23,585 nt of DNA from Candidatus Falkowiibacteriota bacterium (GTDB lineage Bacteria > Patescibacteriota > Patescibacteriia > Patescibacteriales > UBA12075): contig JAUVLY010000002.1 of NCBI GenBank assembly GCA_030600505.1, positions 1-23,585 on the forward strand, in the 5' to 3' direction. Made by a program: the position numbers and the translations under genes. Below are positions 14,664 to 22,263 of the stretch, in pieces (the stretch's first letter is position 1; every line of letters starts with the position of its first letter). The notes beneath the pieces are model-generated. The model was not told the DNA's origin. It saw only the letters and a list, made by a program, of their open reading frames with translations, and made no database searches.

Positions 14664-17600
14664 TCAAGCTTTCTTTTTTAATATTCTAAACACTACCACT
14701 CCTAAAATAATTATTACAGCAGCGGCAATTATCAATAAATACTTAAACAGCTCCAGTTGTTTATTACGTGCCGGCAGACCCCACTCATCACTCTCAGACA
14801 CCTCCCCCAAAACCCGACCCTCAATATCGTCCTCACTATTTAGCTTAACAATATCTTCGTCGCTCCTGGGAAGCAGGCGCACTCCGGACTTGGTTTGCGA
14901 CAGGATTCCCGTAACCGCGATCTTATCCCCTTCCTTATAGCGTTTGGAATTAATACCGGTAGCTTTTTTAATATAAACGAGCTGTTCGTCAGTGCCGTCA
15001 TCAATATAAATACTGGAACTTTTTTGCTCCACTACCTCGCCCTGCACCTTAATTAATTGCCCGACATATGATTCATTTACTTCAACGCAATTGCAACTCT
15101 CAGGCTCGGGACTAACACGCTTCTCCAAATTAATAATATCTGAGCTGACGCTAGTCTTAATTCTTTTTTCTCCGTTAAGTTCCGAAATTTCCCCGCTAAC
15201 TTCAATATAGTCGCCAATGCTAAGCAGCGGGAAATCTTTCTTATAGCTATAAATCTGCACGCCGGGTGAACCGACAATATAGAAATACTGCGAGCCAAAT
15301 ACGCCGGGCAAAACCGCAACCGTCCCCCTGGTACGCACCAAATCACCTTTATCAGAATACTTTAATTGTTCCAGTTTTAGGTCCAAACGAATTTTATTCT
15401 TGCTACTTGTTTGGCTGGTACTTTTCTTGGCCGTACTGGTTATAATCTTAATTTTATTTTTACCGCCCGGCGTTGATTCACTTGACCAGGACCAAACGCC
15501 GTTGCCCAACGCGTAAACCACTCCTTCTTTTACTCCGCTATAATTAACTTCATCGATAACCATCTCGTTATTAATGATCCGCACCGCGTCACTTGAATTA
15601 TTTAAAGCCAAGCCGGTCTCTTCCCGGTCCAGGAGGTAATAAGCACCGGCCTCCAGCCAAATATCATCGAGTATAGTATAAGGACGACTACCGCCCTCGG
15701 CGTCATCAATCTGCCAGCCGCGCAAATTTACCCGGCTCGCGCCTTGATTGAAAATTTCTATCCATTCGCCATCCTGGTCGGCGCCAACCGGATTAGGAAG
15801 CAATTCACTAATCACAATTTGGCCGGCTTCTATTAATTGGGCCAAATCTTCTTGCCCGGGATAATTGATAACGATTATTTTTTCAAGTTTTTCCTCTGCC
15901 TCACCGTCATTTACAGTTAGACTGACCACATATTCACCTGCGCTAAAATATGTATGCTCCGGATTAGCCAAGATGTTAGTTGCCATGTCGCCAAAATCCC
16001 AGCTAAAACTTAGTTTGTCACCATCCTCGTCAATCGTGTCTGAAGAGTCAAAAAAAATTGGCAAACCAACATAGCCTATACTCGGACTGTCAAAATCCAC
16101 ACTCGGTAGATGATTAATCGCTGTCACTTCATTGGCGGCACCGGGCGTAATATTATCGCTCCACAAACATTTATTGCCAACACTAGATTTCTGGCCTTCA
16201 TAAATACAATTAAAAGATTCTCCTTCTTTGGCTTTTTCATATTTTACTTGCTTGCTTGGTTTATCCTCCAAGGGCATAAACAGTTTTACGCTGTCAAAAG
16301 AATTATTCAAAGCAATTTTACTTATCTCGCGCTTAACAACGTAATATTCTCGCGGATTAATATTTATATCCAATGTATACCGGCGCTTGCTCTCGTCCCC
16401 CAAGCGCCAGCCATTTAAATTTACCGCGCGCTCACTCTTATTGTAGAGCTCAATAAATTCATTATCATCCTTACCAACAGGGTTGGGGAATATTTCCGAA
16501 ATTAAAATTGCTTCACTATAATCAAAATTTTTGCGTTCGCTAGGGCTAATATCCGCTTCTTCCTCAAGCATAGTTATTTCGTTGGCTTTGCCCTTGGTGG
16601 GCGTACGAGTTATAACAAAATCACTGGCATTATTATAACTACTGTGCCCGTCAATTTTCCGCGCGATTGAATATGGGTCAGAGGCGGCCAAGGCATTGTC
16701 CAACACATTGCCGTCATCCCAATCACCGTAGGTAACTTTGTCTATTAATACGCCGCTAGCGTCCCTGAGCTCAACTATATCGCCGCTATTATTTAAATTG
16801 CCTTTAAGGCTGGAAAAAGCCAAAAAAGAATACGCTTTAATAACATTCCCTAAATCTGTTTTAGCGCCGCTCCCCTCTACTATTGTCCAATTTTCCAGAT
16901 CAACCTCCTCTGATGTAGTATTATAAATTTCCACCCATTCACTCTCACCATCACCCGGGTCAACTACTAGCTCATTAATCACCAAGGTTCCTAGTTTGTA
17001 TGATTTACTTTGTTCACTTTCTTCTTCTCCCTCTTCCTCGTCATCTGTCGCGTTATCAGGATCATCCGGTGGGTCATTAGATTCTATCTTACAATCAGCG
17101 TCGCAGCCATCGTTGTTTAGAGTATTTCCATCATCGCACTCTTCGCCCGCCTCAATATTGCCATTGCCGCATTCCGGTAATACCGATGGTGTACCGCTGC
17201 CTGTTTCATGCGGGCTGGGAAACGCCAAGACAAAATCCAGGCTATTGTCATCACTGTCAACGCCCAAGACTATCCGCTCAATACTAACACCCGCATTTGG
17301 ACCAATTGCCGCACTGGTTTCGCTCTCACCGGCCTCGCCGTAACCGACCAGGTCAACTACTTCGTCGTCTGCGTTATATAAAATAACCGTATTATTATTT
17401 GATATTGAATAGCTTGAGCCGGAATAAACTGCGTCAGCCGCAAAATTATTTTCATAATCCGGATGGGTAATCACAAAAAATCCTTCCGCTGAAATCGTGC
17501 CGATAAATTTTGACTTACTAATCAGGTTGCTCTCGGTTCCACTCTGGGTCTTTTTCTTTAAACTATAGTTTGTTAAATCAATTGCTTGATCGCTTATATT

Positions 17601-17774
17601 ATAAAGCTCAATAAACTCTTGCTTGGCCGCGCCCTCGCTCCCGACCAATATCTCATTGATTACCACGGTACTGCTCAGGGCCTTTAATTCTGATTGGCCA
17701 AAAAACAAAAACCCCGGCAACATTAAGGCCAGAGCAAAAAATTTAAAATTTGATTTAATTCCTTGTTTTCTCAT
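14664..17774 (-). CDS. Large surface-anchored lamin-tail-domain protein
   Basis: 1036 residues. A Sec signal peptide (1-33, FALALMLPGFLFFG core) is followed by four lamin tail domains, each opening with INE/ISE and (E/W)xELYN-like wording: about 36-170, 263-395, 422-550 and 652-770. Between the first two lies a Cys motif CGNGNIEAGEECDDGNTLNN (202-221), the DUF4215/Myxococcus cysteine-rich repeat, then an acidic linker. A PKD domain lies at 557-637 (SWDFGD, VSLTVNDG). After a Ser/Thr/Lys linker come two OB-fold-like domains (about 800-880 and 903-978). The C terminus has a membrane helix (1010-1030) and a KKKA tail, so the body is outside and anchored at the C end. LTDs are adhesion/binding modules, and OB-folds after LTDs are often seen with secreted nucleases, but no nuclease domain is present here. 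A role in surface attachment or nucleic-acid binding is inferred. Confidence 0.88.
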   Translation of the reverse strand: MRKQGIKSNFKFFALALMLPGFLFFGQSELKALSSTVVINEILVGSEGAAKQEFIELYNISDQAIDLTNYSLKKKTQSGTESNLISKSKFIGTISAEGFFVITHPDYENNFAADAVYSGSSYSISNNNTVILYNADDEVVDLVGYGEAGESETSAAIGPNAGVSIERIVLGVDSDDNSLDFVLAFPSPHETGSGTPSVLPECGNGNIEAGEECDDGNTLNNDGCDADCKIESNDPPDDPDNATDDEEEGEEESEQSKSYKLGTLVINELVVDPGDGESEWVEIYNTTSEEVDLENWTIVEGSGAKTDLGNVIKAYSFLAFSSLKGNLNNSGDIVELRDASGVLIDKVTYGDWDDGNVLDNALAASDPYSIARKIDGHSSYNNASDFVITRTPTKGKANEITMLEEEADISPSERKNFDYSEAILISEIFPNPVGKDDNEFIELYNKSERAVNLNGWRLGDESKRRYTLDININPREYYVVKREISKIALNNSFDSVKLFMPLEDKPSKQVKYEKAKEGESFNCIYEGQKSSVGNKCLWSDNITPGAANEVTAINHLPSVDFDSPSIGYVGLPIFFDSSDTIDEDGDKLSFSWDFGDMATNILANPEHTYFSAGEYVVSLTVNDGEAEEKLEKIIVINYPGQEDLAQLIEAGQIVISELLPNPVGADQDGEWIEIFNQGASRVNLRGWQIDDAEGGSRPYTILDDIWLEAGAYYLLDREETGLALNNSSDAVRIINNEMVIDEVNYSGVKEGVVYALGNGVWSWSSESTPGGKNKIKIITSTAKKSTSQTSSKNKIRLDLKLEQLKYSDKGDLVRTRGTVAVLPGVFGSQYFYIVGSPGVQIYSYKKDFPLLSIGDYIEVSGEISELNGEKRIKTSVSSDIINLEKRVSPEPESCNCVEVNESYVGQLIKVQGEVVEQKSSSIYIDDGTDEQLVYIKKATGINSKRYKEGDKIAVTGILSQTKSGVRLLPRSDEDIVKLNSEDDIEGRVLGEVSESDEWGLPARNKQLELFKYLLIIAAAVIIILGVVVFRILKKKA

Positions 17775-17796
17775 AAATAGTAATTAGTTAATACAA

Positions 17797-17880
17797 ATTC
17801 GCATGTTTACCCTTCCGTAGCTTTAGCGTAGGAGGGTGCCGCATTTGTAGCGCGGCTTTTTGCGCTAGCAAAAACAACAT
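17797..17880 (+). repeat. Two-hairpin dispersed repeat, copy 3 (with extra hairpin)
   Basis: Like the other copies but with a further imperfect hairpin (CCCTTCCGTAGC-TTTA-GCGTAGGAGGG, 17810-17836) inserted after GCATG. The first stem is GCCGC/GCGGC (17838-17855 region), then CTTTTTGCGCTAGCAAAAAC. It lies between the LTD gene and the 75-residue gene. Confidence 0.8.
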
Positions 17881-17942
17881 ATAACTACTATCTATAATAA
17901 AACAATAAAGGTTATGAAAAGATAAAGAAAGTATAAAATTTT

Positions 17943-17983
17943 GATAAAATCCCGAAACACGTTCTAATATGGGGGATAAAATC
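17943..17983. repeat. Paired 9-base direct repeat upstream of the LTD gene
   Basis: GATAAAATC occurs at 17943-17951 and 17975-17983, 32 bases apart (about three helical turns), with GGGGG adjoining the second. It may be a protein-binding site or chance in AT-rich DNA. Confidence 0.3.
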
Positions 17984-18005
17984 ACACTTTTCTAAAAGTA
18001 AGATC

Positions 18006-18233
18006 TTATAATTTATCCGCAATAATTTTTTCAATCTTTTCTATCCTATCATATTCCACCGAGATCAATACCAGATTATCACCCATTAAATCCAAATATT
18101 TTTCCTCGGGATCGTTTTTGGATACTGTGCCAATACGATCTGCGCCGCGCGAGCCGTCCGTGTTTCGCTTCATCTCAATATAAACCCGGTCGCTGTTCTT
18201 CGCGTCAGCTGGTTTTATTTCTTGAGTTTTCAT
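18006..18233 (-). CDS. Unknown 75-residue protein
   Basis: 75 residues, family not recognised. It begins MKTQEIKPADAKNSDRVYIE and ends DRIEKIEKIIADKL. The middle, RNTDGSRGADRIGTVSKNDP, suggests a loop, with a hydrophobic strand LVLISVEYD after it. There is no signal or membrane segment. The frame stays open upstream to 18368, but that part only translates the dispersed repeat (HSERSEES) and the end of the insertion sequence, so the ATG at 18233 is used. The inserted element now separates it from smc; before the insertion the two may have been closer or co-transcribed. Confidence 0.6.
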   Translation of the reverse strand: MKTQEIKPADAKNSDRVYIEMKRNTDGSRGADRIGTVSKNDPEEKYLDLMGDNLVLISVEYDRIEKIEKIIADKL

Positions 18234-18258
18234 ATATTTAAATAATTTAAAATCTTTT

Positions 18259-18332
18259 GTGTCATCCTGAGGAGCAAAGAGACGAAGGATCTCGTCTCTA
18301 TATCCACGGGATTCTTCGCTCCGCTCAGAATG
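18259..18332. repeat. GTCAT...ATGAC dispersed repeat, copy B, split by the IS
   Basis: Left part of a unit like that at 5033 (TGTCATCCTGAGGAGC... to ...CGCTCAGAATG). Its last bases, ACA after GAATG, are found at 19408-19410 beyond the insertion sequence. Rejoining the two parts restores matching ends TGTCATCC and GAATGACA. Confidence 0.85.
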
Positions 18333-19400
18333 GGCATAATAGTCATAAAGTGTTGGTGAAAATACCATTCTATTGCTAATATTAATTGTATATTGAAAAT
18401 AATATTAAACAGTTTGAAATTTATGAAAAAAAACTTGTCCTAAATGTAATTCTATTAATGTCATTTTGTATGGCTCAACCAACTGTGGTAGTCAGAGATT
18501 TCGTTGCAAGTCCTGTCTTCATACATACACCTTTCATAACTACTTAGTCAAAACACATAATGAAAAAGTGTGGTTTAAATTATGGATTAGAGAAGGTTAT
18601 TCCGTCAGACAACTAAGCCATTTAAGTAAACATAGTTGTTCTAAACTCCAGAGGATTATACAGTACTGGCTGGATAACCCTCCAGAATCTAGAATTGATT
18701 TTCCAGAAGTTAAGCACATTTTATTTGACGGCACTTTCGTACATGGAAGAAAAAGCATAGTTGCTTTAATGGATAATTCTGATCATAGAATACGTGCAGG
18801 AATGTATGGCGTTGCTGAGAATTCTACACCCCAACTCACATCATTCTTCATACCTCTTTTACGTAAAGGTTTATGCCCCGAAAGCGCTACTGTAGACGGA
18901 AATCCGCAAGTAATCAGGCTATTTAGAGCAATCTGGCCCAATATTATTATTCAGCGTTGTTTAGTGCATATTCAAAGGCAGGGATTAATGTGGTGCAGAC
19001 GATTTCCAAAACGAACAGATGCTATTCATTTAAGACGGTTATTTCAAAAAGTGGTTCGCATAAATAACAAAGTAGAGCAAGAAAAGTTTCTTAACGAGTT
19101 TTTTAACTGGGAAGAGCGGTTCGGCTCTACAATTAATTCAAAGCCTGAGAAGGGTAAAGTCTTTAGTGATATCAAGAGAGCAAGAAGTATGCTTACCAAG
19201 GCCCTACCTGATATGTTTGCTTATCTGGAAAACACTTCTATACCACCAACAACTAACGGTTTAGAGGGATACTTTTCTAGGTTAAAAGCCAACTACAGAC
19301 AACATAGGGGTCTTTCACCAAAACGTAGGAAAAATTATTTTCAATGGTATTTTCATTTAAAGAGCAAGTGATGATACCAACACTTTATGACTATTATGCC
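18333..19400 (+). mobile_element. Complete insertion sequence, IS256-like with zinc-ribbon transposase
   Basis: A 1068-base element. Terminal inverted repeats are perfect over 25 bases: GGCATAATAGTCATAAAGTG... at 18333-18357 against 19376-19400. The 7-base CAGAATG is present on both outer edges (18326-18332 and 19401-19407), the target duplication. The target was a GTCAT...ATGAC repeat. It carries one transposase gene (18466-19371). Undamaged ends and the exact duplication point to recent movement. Family placement near IS256 (Zn-binding variant, IS1249-like) rests on protein motifs only. Confidence 0.9.
18466..19371 (+). CDS. DDE transposase, IS256-like with N-terminal zinc ribbon
   Basis: 301 residues from a TTG codon. 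The catalytic triad is D88 (ILFDGTF), D144 (TVDGNPQ) and E267 (NGLEGYF), with the C165-x2-H168 pair (RCLVHIQRQG) typical of IS256-type enzymes. The zinc ribbon is only partly inside this frame: C14 and C17 (RFRCKSC). The first CxxC (TCPKC) is encoded in the same frame at 18433-18447, before the TTG. An in-frame stop at 18424 blocks further extension. The ATG at 18423 is followed by eight A and is one base out of frame; losing one A would give MKKTCPKC and the whole ribbon. So expression probably uses slippage on A8, a non-ATG start, or the copy has a start frameshift. The stop is TGA, doubled. Confidence 0.85.
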   Translation: MYGSTNCGSQRFRCKSCLHTYTFHNYLVKTHNEKVWFKLWIREGYSVRQLSHLSKHSCSKLQRIIQYWLDNPPESRIDFPEVKHILFDGTFVHGRKSIVALMDNSDHRIRAGMYGVAENSTPQLTSFFIPLLRKGLCPESATVDGNPQVIRLFRAIWPNIIIQRCLVHIQRQGLMWCRRFPKRTDAIHLRRLFQKVVRINNKVEQEKFLNEFFNWEERFGSTINSKPEKGKVFSDIKRARSMLTKALPDMFAYLENTSIPPTTNGLEGYFSRLKANYRQHRGLSPKRRKNYFQWYFHLKSK

Positions 19401-19433
19401 CAGAATGACAGAAACGACAAATATTTAAGCTCT

Positions 19434-22088
19434 TTATTTATTTACTTCATCCAACTTAATGGATAATAGCTTGCTTACCCCGTCATTACCCATGGTAACA
19501 CCATACAAAATATTGGCTTTCCTCATGCTGGCGCGGTTATGGGTAATAACTATGAACTGAGTTTTGTAAGAGAGCTCATCAAGGATACGGGCCAAGCGCT
19601 CGGAATTAGCCTCATCCAAAGCGGCGTCAACCTCATCCAGTACGACAAAGGGTGAAGGATTAGAACTGATAATCGCGCTAATTAAGGCGATCGCGGTGAG
19701 TGCGCGTTCCCCGCCGGAGAGCATGGCAACTGACTTAATTTTTTTGCCGGGCGGTGTTGCCTGGATCTCAATACCGGCCAAGCCGGTCGCGTTATGCTTT
19801 TGTAAAAATTTGATCTTTTTTAAATCAGCCATTCCAATCTCACCTTCCTTGGCCTTCTCCCGGACTTCACCGTTTGCTAACTCCGAATTTTCTCCCTGGT
19901 CTTTTGGTTTTTCCGGCTCTTCCGGCTCCATTACTTTAATTATTTTCGCGTTGCCACCGTTAAACAGTATTTTAAAATATTTAACAAAATTATCGGCAAT
20001 TATTTTAAATTCTTTATCAAACTGGGCCTTGATTGTCAGGTCCAGCTCTTTAATTATTTTGTTAAGCGACCCTACCGCGTTGGTAAAATCGTTAATTTGG
20101 CCGGAGAGAAAATCAAAGCGTTCTTTAGTATCGTCATATTCTCCTTCTACTTCCGGGTCAATCCCGCCGATAAGCTCTAGCTGATGCTTTAATTGGGATA
20201 TCTTTTCTTTGCTTTTGACCGGTTCTACTTCTTCATCTAATGAACTTAATTTTATCTTAGCAAGATCGCCATATTCTTCGCGAATCTCAATCTCCAGATC
20301 TTCAAGCTTAGTCTCGTAGCGGGTAGAGTTTATTTTTAATTCACTGAGCTTATTGTTGACCAGATTAATCTCTTGCTGCATGCTTGAATAATCTTTTTGC
20401 AATTGGAACAATTTGGACCGGGTAACTTCGTCCTGAGTAGTAATTTCTTCAATTGCTTTTTTTACTTGAACAACTTCATTGTTGGCTTTCATTAACTCTT
20501 GTTTTATCTTTGTTTGCTGCTCATGAACAGAGCCAAGATCAAAACCGTCAGCTTGCTGTTCCAATTTCTGCTCCACCCGGCTTATCTCGGCCTTTAAATT
20601 GTCTTGCTTTTCTTTGAGCAATTTTACCCGCTCTGTTCTGGCCGTAATACGCAAATTATTATCATTTATTTTAATAATAATCTCGTCTTTTTCCTTAGCT
20701 GCCCTTTCCAATGACTCATACACCTCTTTAAGGTCAGCGGTTTCTTCTGTATTTTCTCCCCCGACCTGCTCAGCAATCGCGATAAGCTCCTTTATCTCAT
20801 TTTCTATTTCTTTAATAATCGCCTTAATTTGCCCTATGTCTTCGCGCGCCTGCACCTCTCCTAGCCTACCGGCCACCGCCCGCAAACGATTATGGACCGG
20901 TTTAAGCTCATCCACTTTTTCATTGGCCATCTTAAGCTGCTGGTTTAATCCCTCTATCTTTTTATTGATTGCGCTGCGGGCATCTTCAATCTCCCCCTCC
21001 CCCTCTTGGCTGATAGCAATTCTTTTCTCCTGAGTTGCTATCTCCTCCTCGAGCAGCTCGATCTCCTTGGCTAAATCTGACTTCTTATTCATTAAAAAAG
21101 ATAAATCAAATTTACCGTTTGCTTCCAGCTTTATTTCGGTTCTCGCTTCCAGTTTGGCCAGCTGGGTGCTAAATTCATCTTTACTTGCCTGGGCCGCGTT
21201 TAATTTTTCTTGCAACTGGCCTAGCTTATCCGCTGATCCGCCTTCTTCTTCCAGGGCAGCTAACTGCTTATTTAAACTTGTCAGTTTTTTATCTTTATCA
21301 AATTTGGTTTTTTCCAGCTCAAGGAATTCGTTATTATATTTACTGAATTTATTGTTTATCTCGTGCCATATCCTCCCATAATAAACTGTCTGCTCACTTT
21401 TTAATTCTTTCTCTATCAAATCCCGTTTTTTTAACCGGTTAACCTGCCGGGTTAAGCTTCTAAGCCGCGGCTCGATCTCATTAATAAGCATCTGGGCCTG
21501 AATCAAGTTTTCATAGCTGCCGCGCAGTTTGTTGAGCGACTCATCACGTTTGATTTGATACTGTTTAACGCCAGTCGCTTCGTCAAAAAATTCTTTGCGC
21601 TCCGAAAGCGAAGTATTTAAAAAACCCTCAACCATGCCCTGGCCGATTACTGAGTAAGTTTTTTGCCCAAATTTGGACTTGGCCAAAAGTATTTGAATAT
21701 CCGAGAGGCGGACACGATTAGTGTTAAGCAAATACTCACTGTCGCCATTGCGATAAAGACGCCGGGTTATTACCAACTCAGTATAATCAATCGGTGCTTG
21801 TTTGTCCTCATTATTCAAATAAATAGAGACCTCTGCCATACCCAACTTACCCTTAATGTCTGACCCGGAGAAAATAACATCTTCGCTCTTTTTGCCGCGC
21901 AAAGTCTTCATGCTTTGCTCACCCAAAACCCAGCGCACTGCGTCCGCGACATTAGATTTACCGCTCCCGTTCGGCCCAACCACGGCCGTAATACCCCGCC
22001 TGGAGGCATCAATAAATCCGGGAAACTTAAGTAAATTTTTATTGGCAAAAGACTTAAAGCCTTGTATTTCCAATTTTTCTAAATACAT
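19434..22088 (-). CDS. smc: Short SMC-family chromosome segregation ATPase without a visible hinge
   Basis: 884 residues. SMC ATPases organise and segregate chromosomes, usually with ScpA/ScpB. The N head has Walker A GPNGSGKSN (38-46) and Q-loop YSVIGQG (145-151). The C head has the ABC signature LSGGE (790-794), Walker B FVVLDEVD (814-821) and the switch histidine region VITHNR (858-863). Between about 175 and 670 the sequence is Glu/Lys/Gln/Leu-rich coiled coil throughout. A bacterial hinge (about 150-200 residues, glycine-rich) is not recognisable, and the protein is roughly 300 residues shorter than usual SMC. A charged insert (MEPEEPEKPKDQGE to GEIGMADLKK, about 717-757) lies in the C head before the signature. 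The heads are complete, so it is not simply truncated. RecN or Rad50 are less likely, since no zinc hook CXXC is seen and the N-terminal LEIQGFKSFA is SMC-like. The leader holds an inverted repeat (22103-22179). Confidence 0.9.
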   Translation of the reverse strand: MYLEKLEIQGFKSFANKNLLKFPGFIDASRRGITAVVGPNGSGKSNVADAVRWVLGEQSMKTLRGKKSEDVIFSGSDIKGKLGMAEVSIYLNNEDKQAPIDYTELVITRRLYRNGDSEYLLNTNRVRLSDIQILLAKSKFGQKTYSVIGQGMVEGFLNTSLSERKEFFDEATGVKQYQIKRDESLNKLRGSYENLIQAQMLINEIEPRLRSLTRQVNRLKKRDLIEKELKSEQTVYYGRIWHEINNKFSKYNNEFLELEKTKFDKDKKLTSLNKQLAALEEEGGSADKLGQLQEKLNAAQASKDEFSTQLAKLEARTEIKLEANGKFDLSFLMNKKSDLAKEIELLEEEIATQEKRIAISQEGEGEIEDARSAINKKIEGLNQQLKMANEKVDELKPVHNRLRAVAGRLGEVQAREDIGQIKAIIKEIENEIKELIAIAEQVGGENTEETADLKEVYESLERAAKEKDEIIIKINDNNLRITARTERVKLLKEKQDNLKAEISRVEQKLEQQADGFDLGSVHEQQTKIKQELMKANNEVVQVKKAIEEITTQDEVTRSKLFQLQKDYSSMQQEINLVNNKLSELKINSTRYETKLEDLEIEIREEYGDLAKIKLSSLDEEVEPVKSKEKISQLKHQLELIGGIDPEVEGEYDDTKERFDFLSGQINDFTNAVGSLNKIIKELDLTIKAQFDKEFKIIADNFVKYFKILFNGGNAKIIKVMEPEEPEKPKDQGENSELANGEVREKAKEGEIGMADLKKIKFLQKHNATGLAGIEIQATPPGKKIKSVAMLSGGERALTAIALISAIISSNPSPFVVLDEVDAALDEANSERLARILDELSYKTQFIVITHNRASMRKANILYGVTMGNDGVSKLLSIKLDEVNK

Positions 22089-22102
22089 ATGTTATAGATA
22101 AC

Positions 22103-22179
22103 AGAAAGCAGAAAGCAGAAAACAGGTCTTAGATGGCGAAAATAAATAACTGCTATCTGTTTTCTATTTTCTGCTTTCT
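22103..22179. repeat. Inverted repeat in the smc leader
   Basis: AGAAAGCAGAAAGCAGAAAA (from 22103) pairs with CTGTTTTCTATTTTCTGCTT (from 22157), with one GC/AT difference in about 23 bases and a 31-base loop. It sits immediately 5' of smc. A candidate -10 (TATAAT, minus strand, 22185-22190) would put it in the smc mRNA leader. Confidence 0.65.
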
Positions 22180-22204
22180 ACCTTATTATACAATATTTAA
22201 ACAA

Positions 22205-22239
22205 AATAAAAAAGGCGGCAATTAAATATTGTGCCGCCT
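22205..22239 (-). terminator. Intrinsic terminator of the zinc-ribbon gene
   Basis: AGGCGGCA (22213-22220) pairs with TGCCGCCT (22232-22239). On the minus strand this stem is followed by TTTTTTATTTTG, 25 bases after the stop at 22264. Confidence 0.85.
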
Positions 22240-22263
22240 AATTGTTTAACATAAAGACTAATT

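Noticed and set aside
17788..17985. Minus-strand 65-codon frame with LLAQKAALQMRH
   Set aside because: It translates copy 3 of the two-hairpin repeat; similar peptides appear at copies 1 and 4, so this is repeat, not gene.
18234..18368. Upstream extension of the 75-residue gene
   Set aside because: It encodes the dispersed repeat (HSERSEES) and the edge of the insertion sequence; the ATG at 18233 is a better start.
19434..22088. Rad50/SbcC or RecN instead of SMC
   Set aside because: No CXXC zinc hook, and the LEIQGFKSFA start, the GPNGSGKSN Walker A and the LDEVDAALDEAN Walker B match SMC.
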